From NCBI GenBank assembly GCA_966250375.1, contig CBINHE010000079.1, positions 1 to 19,032 of the forward strand: a stretch of DNA of 19,032 bases, in the 5' to 3' direction. This stretch comes from CAMLDH01 sp966250375. GTDB lineage: Bacteria; Pseudomonadota; Gammaproteobacteria; Burkholderiales; Burkholderiaceae_D. Below are positions 1 through 14,730 of this stretch, in pieces. The position numbers and the translations under genes are program-made. Positions within the stretch are counted from its first letter, which is position 1. Each line of letters starts with the position of its first letter. A model generated the notes under the pieces. It was not told the origin of the DNA and searched no databases. It was given only the letters and a program-made list of their open reading frames with translations.

Positions 1-152
1 TCAGCCGGCATGCCGGCTGCCTGCGAAACGGCAACGGCTTGCAAGCCGTTGCGCGTCCTGCAAGGACACCGAGCCAGGCCCAAGATTGGCCCCTTACACT
101 GATCCGCAAACCGCTCTAGGGGGGCGAATGCATCAATGCCTGACTCTGTCAT
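1..152 (-). CDS. Possible partial small ORF, reading off the left edge
   Basis: On the - strand an ATG at 152-150 follows a good Shine-Dalgarno (AGGAGG, three bases upstream of the start) and the frame stays open for about 50 codons to the window edge. The predicted peptide begins MTESGIDAFAPLERF and then becomes Cys/Arg/Ala-rich where the DNA is made of palindromes. I recognise no family. The strong ribosome site argues for translation. The palindromic composition of the distal half argues that it may be a repeat that happens to be open. It would be divergent from cheR, with the cheR promoter region between them. Confidence 0.3.
   Translation of the reverse strand, partial: MTESGIDAFAPLERFADQCKGPILGLARCPCRTRNGLQAVAVSQAAGMPA
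2..66. repeat. Cluster of perfect palindromes
   Basis: Two perfect palindromes lie within 50 bases: CAGCCGGCATGCCGGCTG at 2-19 and CAACGGCTTGCAAGCCGTTG at 32-51. A third, imperfect dyad (GTCCT...AGGAC) covers about 54-66. Such a run of self-complementary units is typical of a structured intergenic repeat, a protein-binding region or the end of a mobile element. The sequence alone does not say which. Confidence 0.6.
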
Positions 153-180
153 TGACCTCCTGAAAACTCAGTAATATGAA
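152..180 (+). promoter_or_regulatory. Candidate sigma-70-type promoter of the cheR operon
   Basis: TTGACC at 152-157 (near the -35 consensus), a 17-base spacer and TATGAA at 175-180 (four of six -10 positions) lie about 90 bases upstream of the cheR start. I saw no clear sigma-28 flagellar promoter in the leader. This is consensus matching only. The -35 overlaps the start of the divergent small ORF. Confidence 0.3.
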
Positions 181-267
181 CGTTGGAATGCATTTGCAGC
201 CTGAGCGTTTTTTTACCGGCGCGCAGCTCACCGCTTGCGGTACCTTTTGTCAATAATCGAAAATACG

Positions 268-1074
268 ATGAGCATCATTACCATTAGCGACCAAGAGTTT
301 ACTCAGTTCCAGAACTTTATCTACGAAGTCGCCGGCATCACCTTGTCACCGGCCAAGAAGGCGCTGGTCAGCGGCCGCCTGTCCAAGCGCTTGCAACAAT
401 GCTGCGTCAACAGCTACGGCGAGTATTTCCGTCTGCTGAGCAGCGGCGACATGCCTGCCGAAGTGCAAACCGCAGTGGATTTGTTGACGACCAACGAGAC
501 TTACTTTTTTCGCGAACAAAAGCATTTCGACTTCTTGCGCGAGCAAGCCTTGGCAGCACACAAGCGCTCGCAAGCCCTTCGTGTATGGAGTGCCGCCAGC
601 TCGACCGGCGAAGAAGCCTACAGCATCGCCATGGTGCTGGCCGACTGTCTGGGGGACACACAGTGGGAAGTGCTCGGCACCGACATCAGCACGCGCGTGC
701 TACAGAAGGCGCGCATCGGACATTACCCGGAGGAGCGCGCCAGACATATTCCGCCGGCTTACCTGAAGCGGTTTTGTCTGAAGGGAACCGGCCAGCAGCA
801 AGGCACGCTATTAATAGAGCGCAGCCTGCGCAGCCGGGTGCAATTCATGCATGCCAATCTGAATGCATCGCTGCCGCAACTCGGTCTCTTCGACGTGATC
901 TTCCTGCGTAACGTCATGATTTATTTCAACGGCGACACCAAGCGACAGGTGGTTGGTCGTGTACTGTCATTGTTAAAGCCCGGCGGCTATTTCTGCATTG
1001 GCCATTCGGAAAGTCTGAACGACATCACTGATGCGGTGCAGCTTCTGGCACCCTCGATTTATCGCAAGGCGTAG
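268..1074 (+). CDS. cheR: CheR chemoreceptor methyltransferase
   Basis: CheR is an S-adenosylmethionine-dependent methyltransferase that methylates glutamates on chemoreceptor cytoplasmic helices during adaptation. The 268-residue protein has the usual length. An N-terminal helical CheR domain (about residues 5-60) is followed by the hallmark NETYFFRE (about 76-83), the SAM-binding segment with STGEEAYS, the stretch DVIFLRNVMIYF and a closing LKPGGYF/GHSES block. I chose ATG 268 because the protein then starts like other CheRs; the frame is open to a TTG at 235 with no better ribosome site. The stop lies four bases before cheD, so the two are almost certainly cotranscribed. No C-terminal receptor-tethering or TPR extension is present. 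Confidence 0.95.
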   Translation: MSIITISDQEFTQFQNFIYEVAGITLSPAKKALVSGRLSKRLQQCCVNSYGEYFRLLSSGDMPAEVQTAVDLLTTNETYFFREQKHFDFLREQALAAHKRSQALRVWSAASSTGEEAYSIAMVLADCLGDTQWEVLGTDISTRVLQKARIGHYPEERARHIPPAYLKRFCLKGTGQQQGTLLIERSLRSRVQFMHANLNASLPQLGLFDVIFLRNVMIYFNGDTKRQVVGRVLSLLKPGGYFCIGHSESLNDITDAVQLLAPSIYRKA

Positions 1075-1078
1075 CGCC

Positions 1079-1588
1079 ATGAGCCAAGAAGAAAATCTGA
1101 TCGATATATTTCTGCAACCCGGCGAGTATTTTGTGGGCGATGCGGATTACCGGATACGTACCTTGCTGGGTTCATGCGTGTCGATCACGCTGTGGCATCC
1201 CACCCGGCGTATCGGGGCGATGTCGCATTTCCTGCTGGCGAATCGAGGCTGCGGTCCGAGGTCCGAACCGGATGGCCGTTATGGCGATGAAGCGATGTGG
1301 CTGATGTCACGGGAATTGGCACGTGCGAAAGTGCCGCTGACTGAATGCCAGGCGAAGATTTTCGGCGGCGGCAATATGTTCCCCCGGCAGTCGCGCAGCG
1401 GTACCGTGAACGTCGGCCAGAAAAATGGCGAAGCCGCGCGCCATTTACTGCGTTTGCATGGCATTCAGATCACCTCGGAAAGCCTGTTTGGCGTGGGCCA
1501 TCGGCAAATCATATTTGAGGTCCACAGCGGCGATGTCTGGTCGCGCCAGATCAAGCCGACGGAGACAGTGCCGCCGGTCATTGAATAG
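1079..1588 (+). CDS. cheD: CheD chemoreceptor glutamine deamidase
   Basis: CheD deamidates specific receptor glutamines to glutamates, creating methylation sites for CheR, and in some bacteria also interacts with CheC. The 169-residue product has the family signature: GEYFVG near residue 15, then RTLLGSCVSI with the catalytic Cys33, then MSHFLL with His50; a Thr near residue 28 would complete the Cys/His/Thr triad known for CheD. The later KIFGGGNMF and the conserved glycine-rich middle also fit. I chose ATG 1079 rather than a start inside cheR because the family begins close to LxPGEYFV. It sits four bases after cheR and 37 bases before the next kinase. No CheC is seen in the window. Confidence 0.95.
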   Translation: MSQEENLIDIFLQPGEYFVGDADYRIRTLLGSCVSITLWHPTRRIGAMSHFLLANRGCGPRSEPDGRYGDEAMWLMSRELARAKVPLTECQAKIFGGGNMFPRQSRSGTVNVGQKNGEAARHLLRLHGIQITSESLFGVGHRQIIFEVHSGDVWSRQIKPTETVPPVIE

Positions 1589-1625
1589 ATGAGTCCCCCA
1601 TGACACTTGTTCGGACCATGAGAAC

Positions 1626-5237
<3,612 letters not shown>

Positions 5238-6397
5238 TGCGGACCCTCGCATCACCGTCCTCAGCGCGGTGGCCGACCCCATTCTCGCGATGACACGGAT
5301 GCAGACGGGATGGCCGGACGTGATCGTGCTGGATATCGAAATGCCGCGCATGGATGGCATTACTTTTCTTAAAAAAATCATGCATGAGCGGCCGACGCCA
5401 GTAATTATCTGTTCGACCCTGACCGAGCAAGGCGCGAAAACCACGATGGAAGCATTGGCCTGCGGCGCCTTTGCCGTCATCACCAAACCCAAGCTCGGAT
5501 TGAAGCAATTTCTGCACGACAGCTCAAGCGACCTGATCATGGCAGTCACGGCGGCGGCGAACGCCAACGTCAAGCAACTGGCGGCGCACAGCCCTCCCCC
5601 GCCGGTGGCGCAGGCCAAGCATACGGCCGACGTCATCCTGGCACCTGCCGAACATCACGCGATGATCCAGACCACGGAGCGGGTGGTGGCCATCGGCACA
5701 TCCACCGGCGGCACGCAAGCGCTCGAAAAGGTGCTGACCGCCCTGCCGCAGGTATCGCCTGGCATCATCATTGTGCAGCACATGCCTGAAAAATTTACCG
5801 CTGCATTTTCTGAACGGCTTGACGCAATTTGCCGGATTACCGTCAAGGAAGCGGCCAACAACGACCGTGTCATGCCGGGGCGGGCACTGATTGCACCAGG
5901 CGGCAAACATATGTTGTTACGACGTAATGGAGCGCAATACTTCGTCGAAGTTGTCGACGGCCCGCTGGTGAACCGACACCGTCCTTCGGTCGATGTGCTG
6001 TTTCGGTCGGTAGCGAAATGCGCCGGCGGCAATGCGCTTGGCATCATCATGACCGGCATGGGTGACGATGGCGCTGCCGGCATGCTGGAGATGCACAATG
6101 CGGGCGCGAGTACGATTGCCCAGGATGAAGCGACTTGCGTGGTGTACGGCATGCCGAAGGAAGCGGTCAAGCGTGGCGGCGTCGAAAAAATTGTCCCGCT
6201 GGACACCATTGCAAAGGAAATCGTGCAGCAGCTTTATACCAATCCGCACCCATAGCGTGACAAATGAAATCGATGGATTTTTTGTCTGGCAAGGGATGTA
6301 GCAGGGGTTTCGCATGGAGCAAATTGCCGAAAACGGTAAGGCGCACGCCCTGTTTTCCACGTCAAGAATTCAACCAATAAAAGTCAGAAAATCCATC

Positions 6398-7543
6398 ATG
6401 AAAACCCGCCAGATCATTCTTGAAAGCACCTCTGATATTGATGCCGAACTGCGGGTTTTATCCACCTTGCAACCGGATCTGGTGCTGGTATTCGGTGCCC
6501 TGGCATTTTTCGAATCGACCGCATTGACCGACACTCTCCGTCAGCTATTGCCGCAGGCTGCCATCGCCGGCTGTTCCACTGCCGGGGAAATTGCAGTCGA
6601 TCGGGTCTACGACCATACCTGCATCGTTACAGCCGTCAATTTCGAGCACACTGCGGTCGCAATGGCATCCACGCCGATCAACGGCATGGGTGATTCATTC
6701 GACGCCGGCGAGCGACTGGCCCAAGCACTCGCGCCGGCAGGTTTGTCTGCCGTCCTGGTATTCGGTACCGGCGTCGCCATCAACGGCAGTGCGCTGGTGT
6801 CAGGGTTGCGCTCGGCGCTGCCCAAGGACGTCAGGATTTCAGGCGGGCTGGCGGCCGATGCAGGCGCCTTCCGGCAAACATGGACGCTGGGGCCGCAAGG
6901 ATCGACGGATGACCATATTGTCGCGGTCGGACTCTACGGCGACAACATCCGGCTCAGTTATGGCAGCTTTGCCGGCTGGTCGCCGTTCGGACCGGCCCGC
7001 AAAGTCACGCGCTGCGTCGATAACGTCCTGTACGAACTCGACAACGTGCGCGCACTGGACGTCTACAAATCCTATCTCGGGGAATATTCGAAGAATCTGC
7101 CAGGTTCCGGCTTATTGTTTCCATTTGAAATGCTCAGCCTCACCCAGGAGAGAAGCGGCATCTTCCGCACCATCCTCGGCATCAACGAGGAAGACGGATC
7201 GCTCATCCTGGCCGGCAATATCGACGCCAAGGGCTACCTGAAACTGATGCACTCCAGCACAGACAAACTGATCGAGGGCGCCCAAAACGCAGCGCATGCC
7301 GTAGCTGCCGGTATCCAGGACGGGCACGGTGATGCGCTGGCGATACTGGTGAGCTGCGTCGGACGCAAGCTGGTCATGGGGGACCGGGTCGATGAAGAGG
7401 TCGAAGCCGTTGCGGAGCTGCTGGGCAAAAATACCATGGTGACCGGTTTCTATTCAAATGGCGAAATTGCCGGCACTGCTTTTCACAATGAATGCCATTT
7501 GCATAACCAGACGATGACCATTACCTGGATGAGCGAGGTCTGA
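6398..7543 (+). CDS. FIST-domain sensory protein, NosP-like
   Basis: This cytoplasmic protein of 381 residues shows FIST_N followed by FIST_C architecture. Early on it has VLVFGALAFFES and AIAGCSTAGEI, the typical N-terminal FIST block. A GGLAAD segment follows in the middle, and near the end come LVSCVGRKLVMG and TGFYSNGEIAG, the classic FIST_C signature. No signal peptide or membrane segment is seen. I chose ATG 6398 (MKTRQ...) over an in-frame ATG at 6314 because family members start just before the first beta strand. The kinase gene begins two bases after its stop, so the pair is translationally linked. In Pseudomonas, Vibrio and Legionella such FIST proteins (NosP) bind haem, sense nitric oxide and modulate a partner kinase (NahK/VpsS type). 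That function here is inferred from pairing. Confidence 0.88.
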   Translation: MKTRQIILESTSDIDAELRVLSTLQPDLVLVFGALAFFESTALTDTLRQLLPQAAIAGCSTAGEIAVDRVYDHTCIVTAVNFEHTAVAMASTPINGMGDSFDAGERLAQALAPAGLSAVLVFGTGVAINGSALVSGLRSALPKDVRISGGLAADAGAFRQTWTLGPQGSTDDHIVAVGLYGDNIRLSYGSFAGWSPFGPARKVTRCVDNVLYELDNVRALDVYKSYLGEYSKNLPGSGLLFPFEMLSLTQERSGIFRTILGINEEDGSLILAGNIDAKGYLKLMHSSTDKLIEGAQNAAHAVAAGIQDGHGDALAILVSCVGRKLVMGDRVDEEVEAVAELLGKNTMVTGFYSNGEIAGTAFHNECHLHNQTMTITWMSEV

Positions 7544-7545
7544 CC

Positions 7546-10500
7546 ATGCACCGCACGCTTTCAAGACAGCTGCAGCGCCTATGCGGCATCGATTCGGATG
7601 AAGATCTGCAAAAGATGTTCGATACGCTAACGTCTTTGGCGGCAATGCATGGCCTCGCGCCGGAAACGGCAACTTTTCTGGCGGGTCTGGAATCGCTCAT
7701 TGGCCGCGTCGATAGCACCTACGAGCAATACGATCGCGATCTCGATCTGCGCTCGCGCAGTCTCGAGCTGAGTTCGTCCGAACTCAGTTCGATCAACGAC
7801 CAGATGCGTGCCGATATCGCCTGCCGCAATCGCGTCCTGCACTCATTGCGTGAAGCTGCGATCACGTTGTTGGAACATAGTGAATCCCGCCTGAAAATGC
7901 CGGAAGAAGAAGATCTCGAAGGACTCTCGGCGCTATTGCCCGGCCTGGTCGCACAGCAGGAAGCAAGGCGTATCGAGTTGCTCAACCAGCGCTTCGCGAT
8001 GGATCAGCACGTGATCGTCAGCACCACCGATACCATGGGTCGCATTTTTTATGTGAATGACAAATTTTGTCAAATCACCGGCTATGCTCGTGAAGAGTTG
8101 ATTGGACAAACGCATGGACTCCTCGACTCAGGCTACCATCCAGAGGCGTTCTTCAAAGACCTGTGGCAAACCATTTCAAACGGCAAGGTCTGGCATGGCG
8201 AAATTTGCGGCACCGCGAAAGCAGGACATCATTACTGGGTCTACGCCACCATCGTTCCATTTCTGGACCAAAGCGGCAACCCTTATCAATTCATCACGAT
8301 CCGAACGGACATTACCGAGCGCAAGCGCATGGCGGAAAAAATTGCGAGCAGCGAGCGCCAGTACCGCACATTGGTCAACAGCCTGAAAGATGTCATTTTC
8401 AGAATGGACCGGCAAGGACGCTGGACTTTTCTGAATCCAGCATGGACCGAGACCTTCGGTTTTTCGGTGGAAGAATCGATAGGCCGACCTTTCCTCGACT
8501 TTGTTCACCATGACGATCTGGAGTCATCGAAGGTTGATTTCGATGCATTCGTGGCCGGAAAGGATGTCACCGCCCAGGGTATCGTGCGCTACAACACGCG
8601 CGATGGAAACTATCGCTGGCTCGACACGGATATCCAGAGCGAAACGGATGAACAGGGCAATATCATCGGCTACACCGGCATCCTCAATGACATTACGGAG
8701 CAGCGCAATGCGACCGAACAGATCAAGGAGAATCTGGACTTCGTCGATGCGCTGTTCGAATCAATCCCGATCCCGGTGTACCTGAAAGACGCGGCGGGGC
8801 GCTACCTGCGCGTCAATAAGGCATTCGGCGATTTCTTTTCCGTGACCGAAGAAGAATTGATCGGCACAGTGGCGTATGACATGCTGCGTCATCTGAGCAA
8901 GGATATTCACGCGGATTACGACCGTCAATTGATGGAAACCCGCGGCACGCTCACCTGCGAAGTATCGTTCCAGTTGGGCGGTGGCCGTCATGCCGATACC
9001 GTGTTCAACAAGGCCGTGCTCATGAAGGCCGACGGCAGCATTCACGGCTTGATCGGGACCTTGGTTGACATTACGACCCAGAAAGCGGCCGAACGCGCCC
9101 TGCTGCAAGCGAAGGAGGCCGCGGAATCGGCCAATCGAGCCAAAAGCGAATTCCTTGCCAACATGAGCCACGAAATCCGCACACCGATGAACAGCATCAT
9201 CGGCATGGCGCACCTGGCGCTTAGAACAAACCTTGATCCCCGACAGCGCGACTATGTCGAAAAAATCCATGGCTCCGGCCGGCATCTGCTGGCCTTGATC
9301 GACGACATCCTCGATTTCTCGAAAATCGAGGCCGGCATGCTCGAATTGGAAACGGTCGCTTTCGATCTCGATACCATGATGGCCAATGTCGCCAACCAGG
9401 CCATGGAAAAAGCCCGAGATAAAGGATTGGAATTCAATATCGACATCGATCCCGGCTGCATTCGCCAATTACGCGGCGATGCGTTGCGCCTCAGTCAGGT
9501 GCTGATCAATTTCACCAGCAACGCCGTTAAATTCACCGCGAGCGGCGCAGTCGTTGTTCGGGTCGCCATGCTCGACGAGAGCGATGCTGCCTGTCGGCTC
9601 CGTTTCGAAGTGCGCGATAGCGGCATCGGCATGAGCGAGAAAGAGATTGCCAATATATTCCAATCGTTCCATCAAGCCGACACATCCACCACGCGCAGAT
9701 ACGGCGGCACCGGCTTGGGGCTGGTCATCAGCAAGCGGCTGGTCGAGCAAATGGAGGGGAAGATCGGTGTCGTCAGCCAGCCAGGTCGGGGAAGCACGTT
9801 CTGGTTCACGGTGCGCCTGGACAAGAATGCACAACAGGCACTGCCCGAGTCCAGCATCGAGTGGCGGCCCCCGGCAGAAAGTACGCAGCAAGGACTCGCG
9901 GCCAATCGGTCGGCACTCAATGGCGCCCATATACTGCTGGTCGAAGACAATCCGCTCAATCAGCAAGTGATCACCGAATTACTGGAAGATATGGGCGTTA
10001 GCGTATGCATCGCCAACCATGGACAGGAAGCGCTCGACCTCCTGCACCGGGAACGCTTTGATTGCGTGCTCATGGATGTACAAATGCCGGTAATGGATGG
10101 ACTGGAAGCGACCCGGCAGATTCGCGCCGATCCGGCATTGGCAGGCGTACGGGTGATCGCCATGACAGCCAACGCCAGCATTGAAGATCGGACGCGTTGC
10201 CTGGCCTGTGGCATGGATGACTTCATGACCAAGCCGATCTTGCCGGAGCATCTTTATGCCGAACTGGCGAAGTATTTACCGCAGCGCCCGGCACAGGCAT
10301 CCGAAATTGCAACGGACTGCACCGCATCGCTTGTTGGCGCATCGGCTGCAAGCGTGATACGGCCGGCAAGCGATTCGAACATCATTGATCTTCGGGTGTT
10401 GGCGAAACTATTTTCGAACAATCCTGAAAAAGTTCGCAAGTTTGCCTTCAAGTTTCTGGAGACCGCGCGGGAAAGCATTGACCAAGTCGACGCTGCGCTG

Positions 10501-10713
10501 ACACAGGAAAATTTAACCTTGATGGCGGAACTTGGGCATCAGCACAAATCAAGTGCGTGCTCGGTTGGTGCAATCGGTTTAGGCAACTTGTGGCAGTCGC
10601 TTGAGCAATTGAAGGATAGCGGGGATATGGAACAGGCGCGGGAGATCATCTGCCGTTTGCGGCCATTGCTTGCGCAGATCGAGGAGCACATTGCCGCCTC
10701 GTTTGCGCCTTGA
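7546..10713 (+). CDS. Soluble triple-PAS hybrid histidine kinase with REC and Hpt, partner of the FIST protein
   Basis: This 1055-residue kinase has no membrane segments. An N-terminal helical region (about 1-140, starting MHRTLSRQLQRL and containing RSLELSSSELS) is of the type seen in FIST/NosP-partnered kinases. Three PAS domains follow (about 147-265, 270-390 and 397-515), then HisKA with NMSHEIRTPMN (His542), HATPase_c with NFTSNAVKFT and GGTGLGL, REC with Asp844 in LMDVQMPVMDG, and a C-terminal Hpt with His998 in LGHQHKSS. All phosphorelay residues are intact. The half from HisKA onward is a close paralogue of the kinase at 1626. The start is two bases after the FIST stop. A phosphorelay output gene is not visible downstream; CheB or an unlinked regulator are possibilities. 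Confidence 0.93.
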   Translation: MHRTLSRQLQRLCGIDSDEDLQKMFDTLTSLAAMHGLAPETATFLAGLESLIGRVDSTYEQYDRDLDLRSRSLELSSSELSSINDQMRADIACRNRVLHSLREAAITLLEHSESRLKMPEEEDLEGLSALLPGLVAQQEARRIELLNQRFAMDQHVIVSTTDTMGRIFYVNDKFCQITGYAREELIGQTHGLLDSGYHPEAFFKDLWQTISNGKVWHGEICGTAKAGHHYWVYATIVPFLDQSGNPYQFITIRTDITERKRMAEKIASSERQYRTLVNSLKDVIFRMDRQGRWTFLNPAWTETFGFSVEESIGRPFLDFVHHDDLESSKVDFDAFVAGKDVTAQGIVRYNTRDGNYRWLDTDIQSETDEQGNIIGYTGILNDITEQRNATEQIKENLDFVDALFESIPIPVYLKDAAGRYLRVNKAFGDFFSVTEEELIGTVAYDMLRHLSKDIHADYDRQLMETRGTLTCEVSFQLGGGRHADTVFNKAVLMKADGSIHGLIGTLVDITTQKAAERALLQAKEAAESANRAKSEFLANMSHEIRTPMNSIIGMAHLALRTNLDPRQRDYVEKIHGSGRHLLALIDDILDFSKIEAGMLELETVAFDLDTMMANVANQAMEKARDKGLEFNIDIDPGCIRQLRGDALRLSQVLINFTSNAVKFTASGAVVVRVAMLDESDAACRLRFEVRDSGIGMSEKEIANIFQSFHQADTSTTRRYGGTGLGLVISKRLVEQMEGKIGVVSQPGRGSTFWFTVRLDKNAQQALPESSIEWRPPAESTQQGLAANRSALNGAHILLVEDNPLNQQVITELLEDMGVSVCIANHGQEALDLLHRERFDCVLMDVQMPVMDGLEATRQIRADPALAGVRVIAMTANASIEDRTRCLACGMDDFMTKPILPEHLYAELAKYLPQRPAQASEIATDCTASLVGASAASVIRPASDSNIIDLRVLAKLFSNNPEKVRKFAFKFLETARESIDQVDAALTQENLTLMAELGHQHKSSACSVGAIGLGNLWQSLEQLKDSGDMEQAREIICRLRPLLAQIEEHIAASFAP

Positions 10714-10950
10714 ACCTAGATTCGGCAGTTGACCGCTTACTTTTCCCTGGAAAGCCGCATGAACATTGACTTTCTTTCGTTCGATAGCGTTCACCAATTG
10801 GATGAGAGCGCTACAGGCGCGATTGCACACTTTTCCGGCCCTCTGGCGTCGTTGCTTCTCCTAGTGGAATACAGTCCGCGTCGTCGTCGCGCCTAGCCAG
10901 AGAGCCGGAAAAATGCACACTCGCACCTGTCCAACTGCCGAATCTAGGTT
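10713..10950. repeat. 238-bp MITE-like repeat with 19-bp perfect terminal inverted repeats and a long internal hairpin
   Basis: AACCTAGATTCGGCAGTTG at 10713-10731 is exactly the reverse complement of 10932-10950. Inside, 10813-10847 pairs with 10896-10930 at 29 of 35 positions around a 48-base loop. The left end overlaps the last base of the kinase stop codon. A - strand open frame crosses the left half, so it may carry a piece of a former transposase gene or it may be non-coding. I could not find an obvious target-site duplication at the two edges. It occupies almost all of the gap between the kinase and the next gene; the remaining bases (10951-10993) show nothing further. Confidence 0.65.
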
Positions 10951-10993
10951 GAAATTTGCGGCATTCTCCTGATCCAATTAACAGCAAACTCTT

Positions 10994-11890
10994 CTACTCT
11001 GTTGCAGAGCTAACAGGCCTCAATTTCTTGGGTTCGTACCAGACCTCTTTCCCATCTTGGCGAAGGCTTGGCGGTAAGAGCGGATTGTCGAGAGCAATGA
11101 CGGTGCGCCGCTCCAGTTGCAGATCGGCGATAACCTTCGCGAAATGTTTTTTAAACAGGGCATCGAAGCTGCCATCCTTGATCATTTCATGCAGGCCGAA
11201 GGTGATCCGCTCGGCCAGGCGCGGTGCGGATTTCGAGACATAAAAGTACTGCGGAAACGGATATTTGATGAGCAGGTGCTGCTCGATTGCCAGGTTGGGA
11301 AATTTGCTGCGATAAGCATCAAATTCCGCTGTGATTTCATTCACCCCGCGCGGAAAAAGCTCGACCCGGCCTCGTTGCAGCATCAGGAGAAGCGAGTCGA
11401 ATGTGACTGCCGTACTGACAGGAATCTTGTTGTGTTCATATACCTTCAGATCTCCCCAGCCGGCGCCTTGCACAATCGTGAACTTTCTCAGGTCCTCAAT
11501 TGTCTTCACATTGTTCAATCGCTCTTGATTCCCCTTCATGATGAAAGCAATACGGCTGCCGTGCAGTCCCTTGTCCAAGGAAACCGGGATGCGGATCATA
11601 CCCTCATCGAAGGCGCGGATGACACCGGCCTCGGCAACCAGGATATTGATCAATTCCCCGCGCGGACCTTCCCTCTGATCGCGTGCCGGCGCCATGGGTT
11701 CGGTATAGGGGCGCTCCTCGTAGGAGCCGTATTTCGGCACGCTTCGCTTGAGCGCCTGATCCAGCAGGTCAAACTGATAGGCCAGACTCACACGCAGGCG
11801 CTCTTCCTTTAGCGGCTTCACGACATCAACGGCCTTGGCCACAGGCGTCATGGTGAGCAATAGCAATATTCCAATGTATCTCCAAAGCAT
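10994..11890 (-). CDS. Periplasmic solute-binding-like protein
   Basis: The 298-residue protein starts with a signal peptide (Arg at position 4, then a Leu/Ile-rich core, cleavage likely after VAKA near residue 20). The body looks like a family-3 extracellular solute-binding fold. It has LKVYEHNKIP and TFDSLLLMLQRGRVELFP in the hinge and second lobe, a signature seen in amino-acid-type binding proteins used as sensors, and ends in YFYVSKSAPRLAERI followed by a helical tail. No permease or ATPase gene is adjacent, so it is more likely a sensory or receptor component than a transporter part. A strong ribosome site (GAGGAGAGGAAGA) precedes the ATG. It is divergent from the kinase at 12123, sharing a 232-base intergenic region. 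Ligand unknown. Confidence 0.75.
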   Translation of the reverse strand: MLWRYIGILLLLTMTPVAKAVDVVKPLKEERLRVSLAYQFDLLDQALKRSVPKYGSYEERPYTEPMAPARDQREGPRGELINILVAEAGVIRAFDEGMIRIPVSLDKGLHGSRIAFIMKGNQERLNNVKTIEDLRKFTIVQGAGWGDLKVYEHNKIPVSTAVTFDSLLLMLQRGRVELFPRGVNEITAEFDAYRSKFPNLAIEQHLLIKYPFPQYFYVSKSAPRLAERITFGLHEMIKDGSFDALFKKHFAKVIADLQLERRTVIALDNPLLPPSLRQDGKEVWYEPKKLRPVSSATE

Positions 11891-12122
11891 GATTGTCTTC
11901 CTCTCCTCGGTGGATGGAACAGACGGCGCCGTTGGCGTGCTTCATTCAAATTATCCAGCCTTTCGTTTGATTGCAACGATGGGGATGAATTCAAGGTTGA
12001 TGTGGTGAAGTTTTTGATGCTTTCGTGTCCAACGTTTCACAGGGCATCTAGAATTTTTGTAAAGATAGAATTCCCTTGGTTTAAGACGAGGCAACTTCCA
12101 GCATATTCGCGAGGGAAGAATC
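11891..12122. promoter_or_regulatory. Divergent intergenic region between the binding-protein and kinase genes
   Basis: This 232-base AT-richer gap must contain the promoters of both divergent genes. On the + strand, -10-like TAGAAT hexamers occur at 12049-12054 and 12066-12071, but no convincing -35 partner is visible. No operator dyad stands out. A ribosome site, GAGGGA at 12111-12116, serves the downstream kinase and supports its TTG start. Confidence 0.4.
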
Positions 12123-14702
<2,580 letters not shown>

Positions 14703-14730
14703 TATCCACTGTCACATAAATGGAGGTCGC

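Noticed and set aside
8761..9468. 235-codon - strand frame opposite the second kinase
   Set aside because: It is antisense to PAS/HisKA coding sequence with intact motifs on the + strand, has no recognisable domain and is explained by codon bias.
10579..10830. - strand 83-codon frame across the kinase end and the repeat
   Set aside because: Half is antisense to the Hpt domain. The half inside the repeat may be a transposase scrap, but no start, motif or full domain supports a gene.
11117..11812. 231-codon + strand frame opposite the binding-protein gene
   Set aside because: The - strand frame has a signal peptide, a strong ribosome site and a coherent fold; the + strand frame has none.
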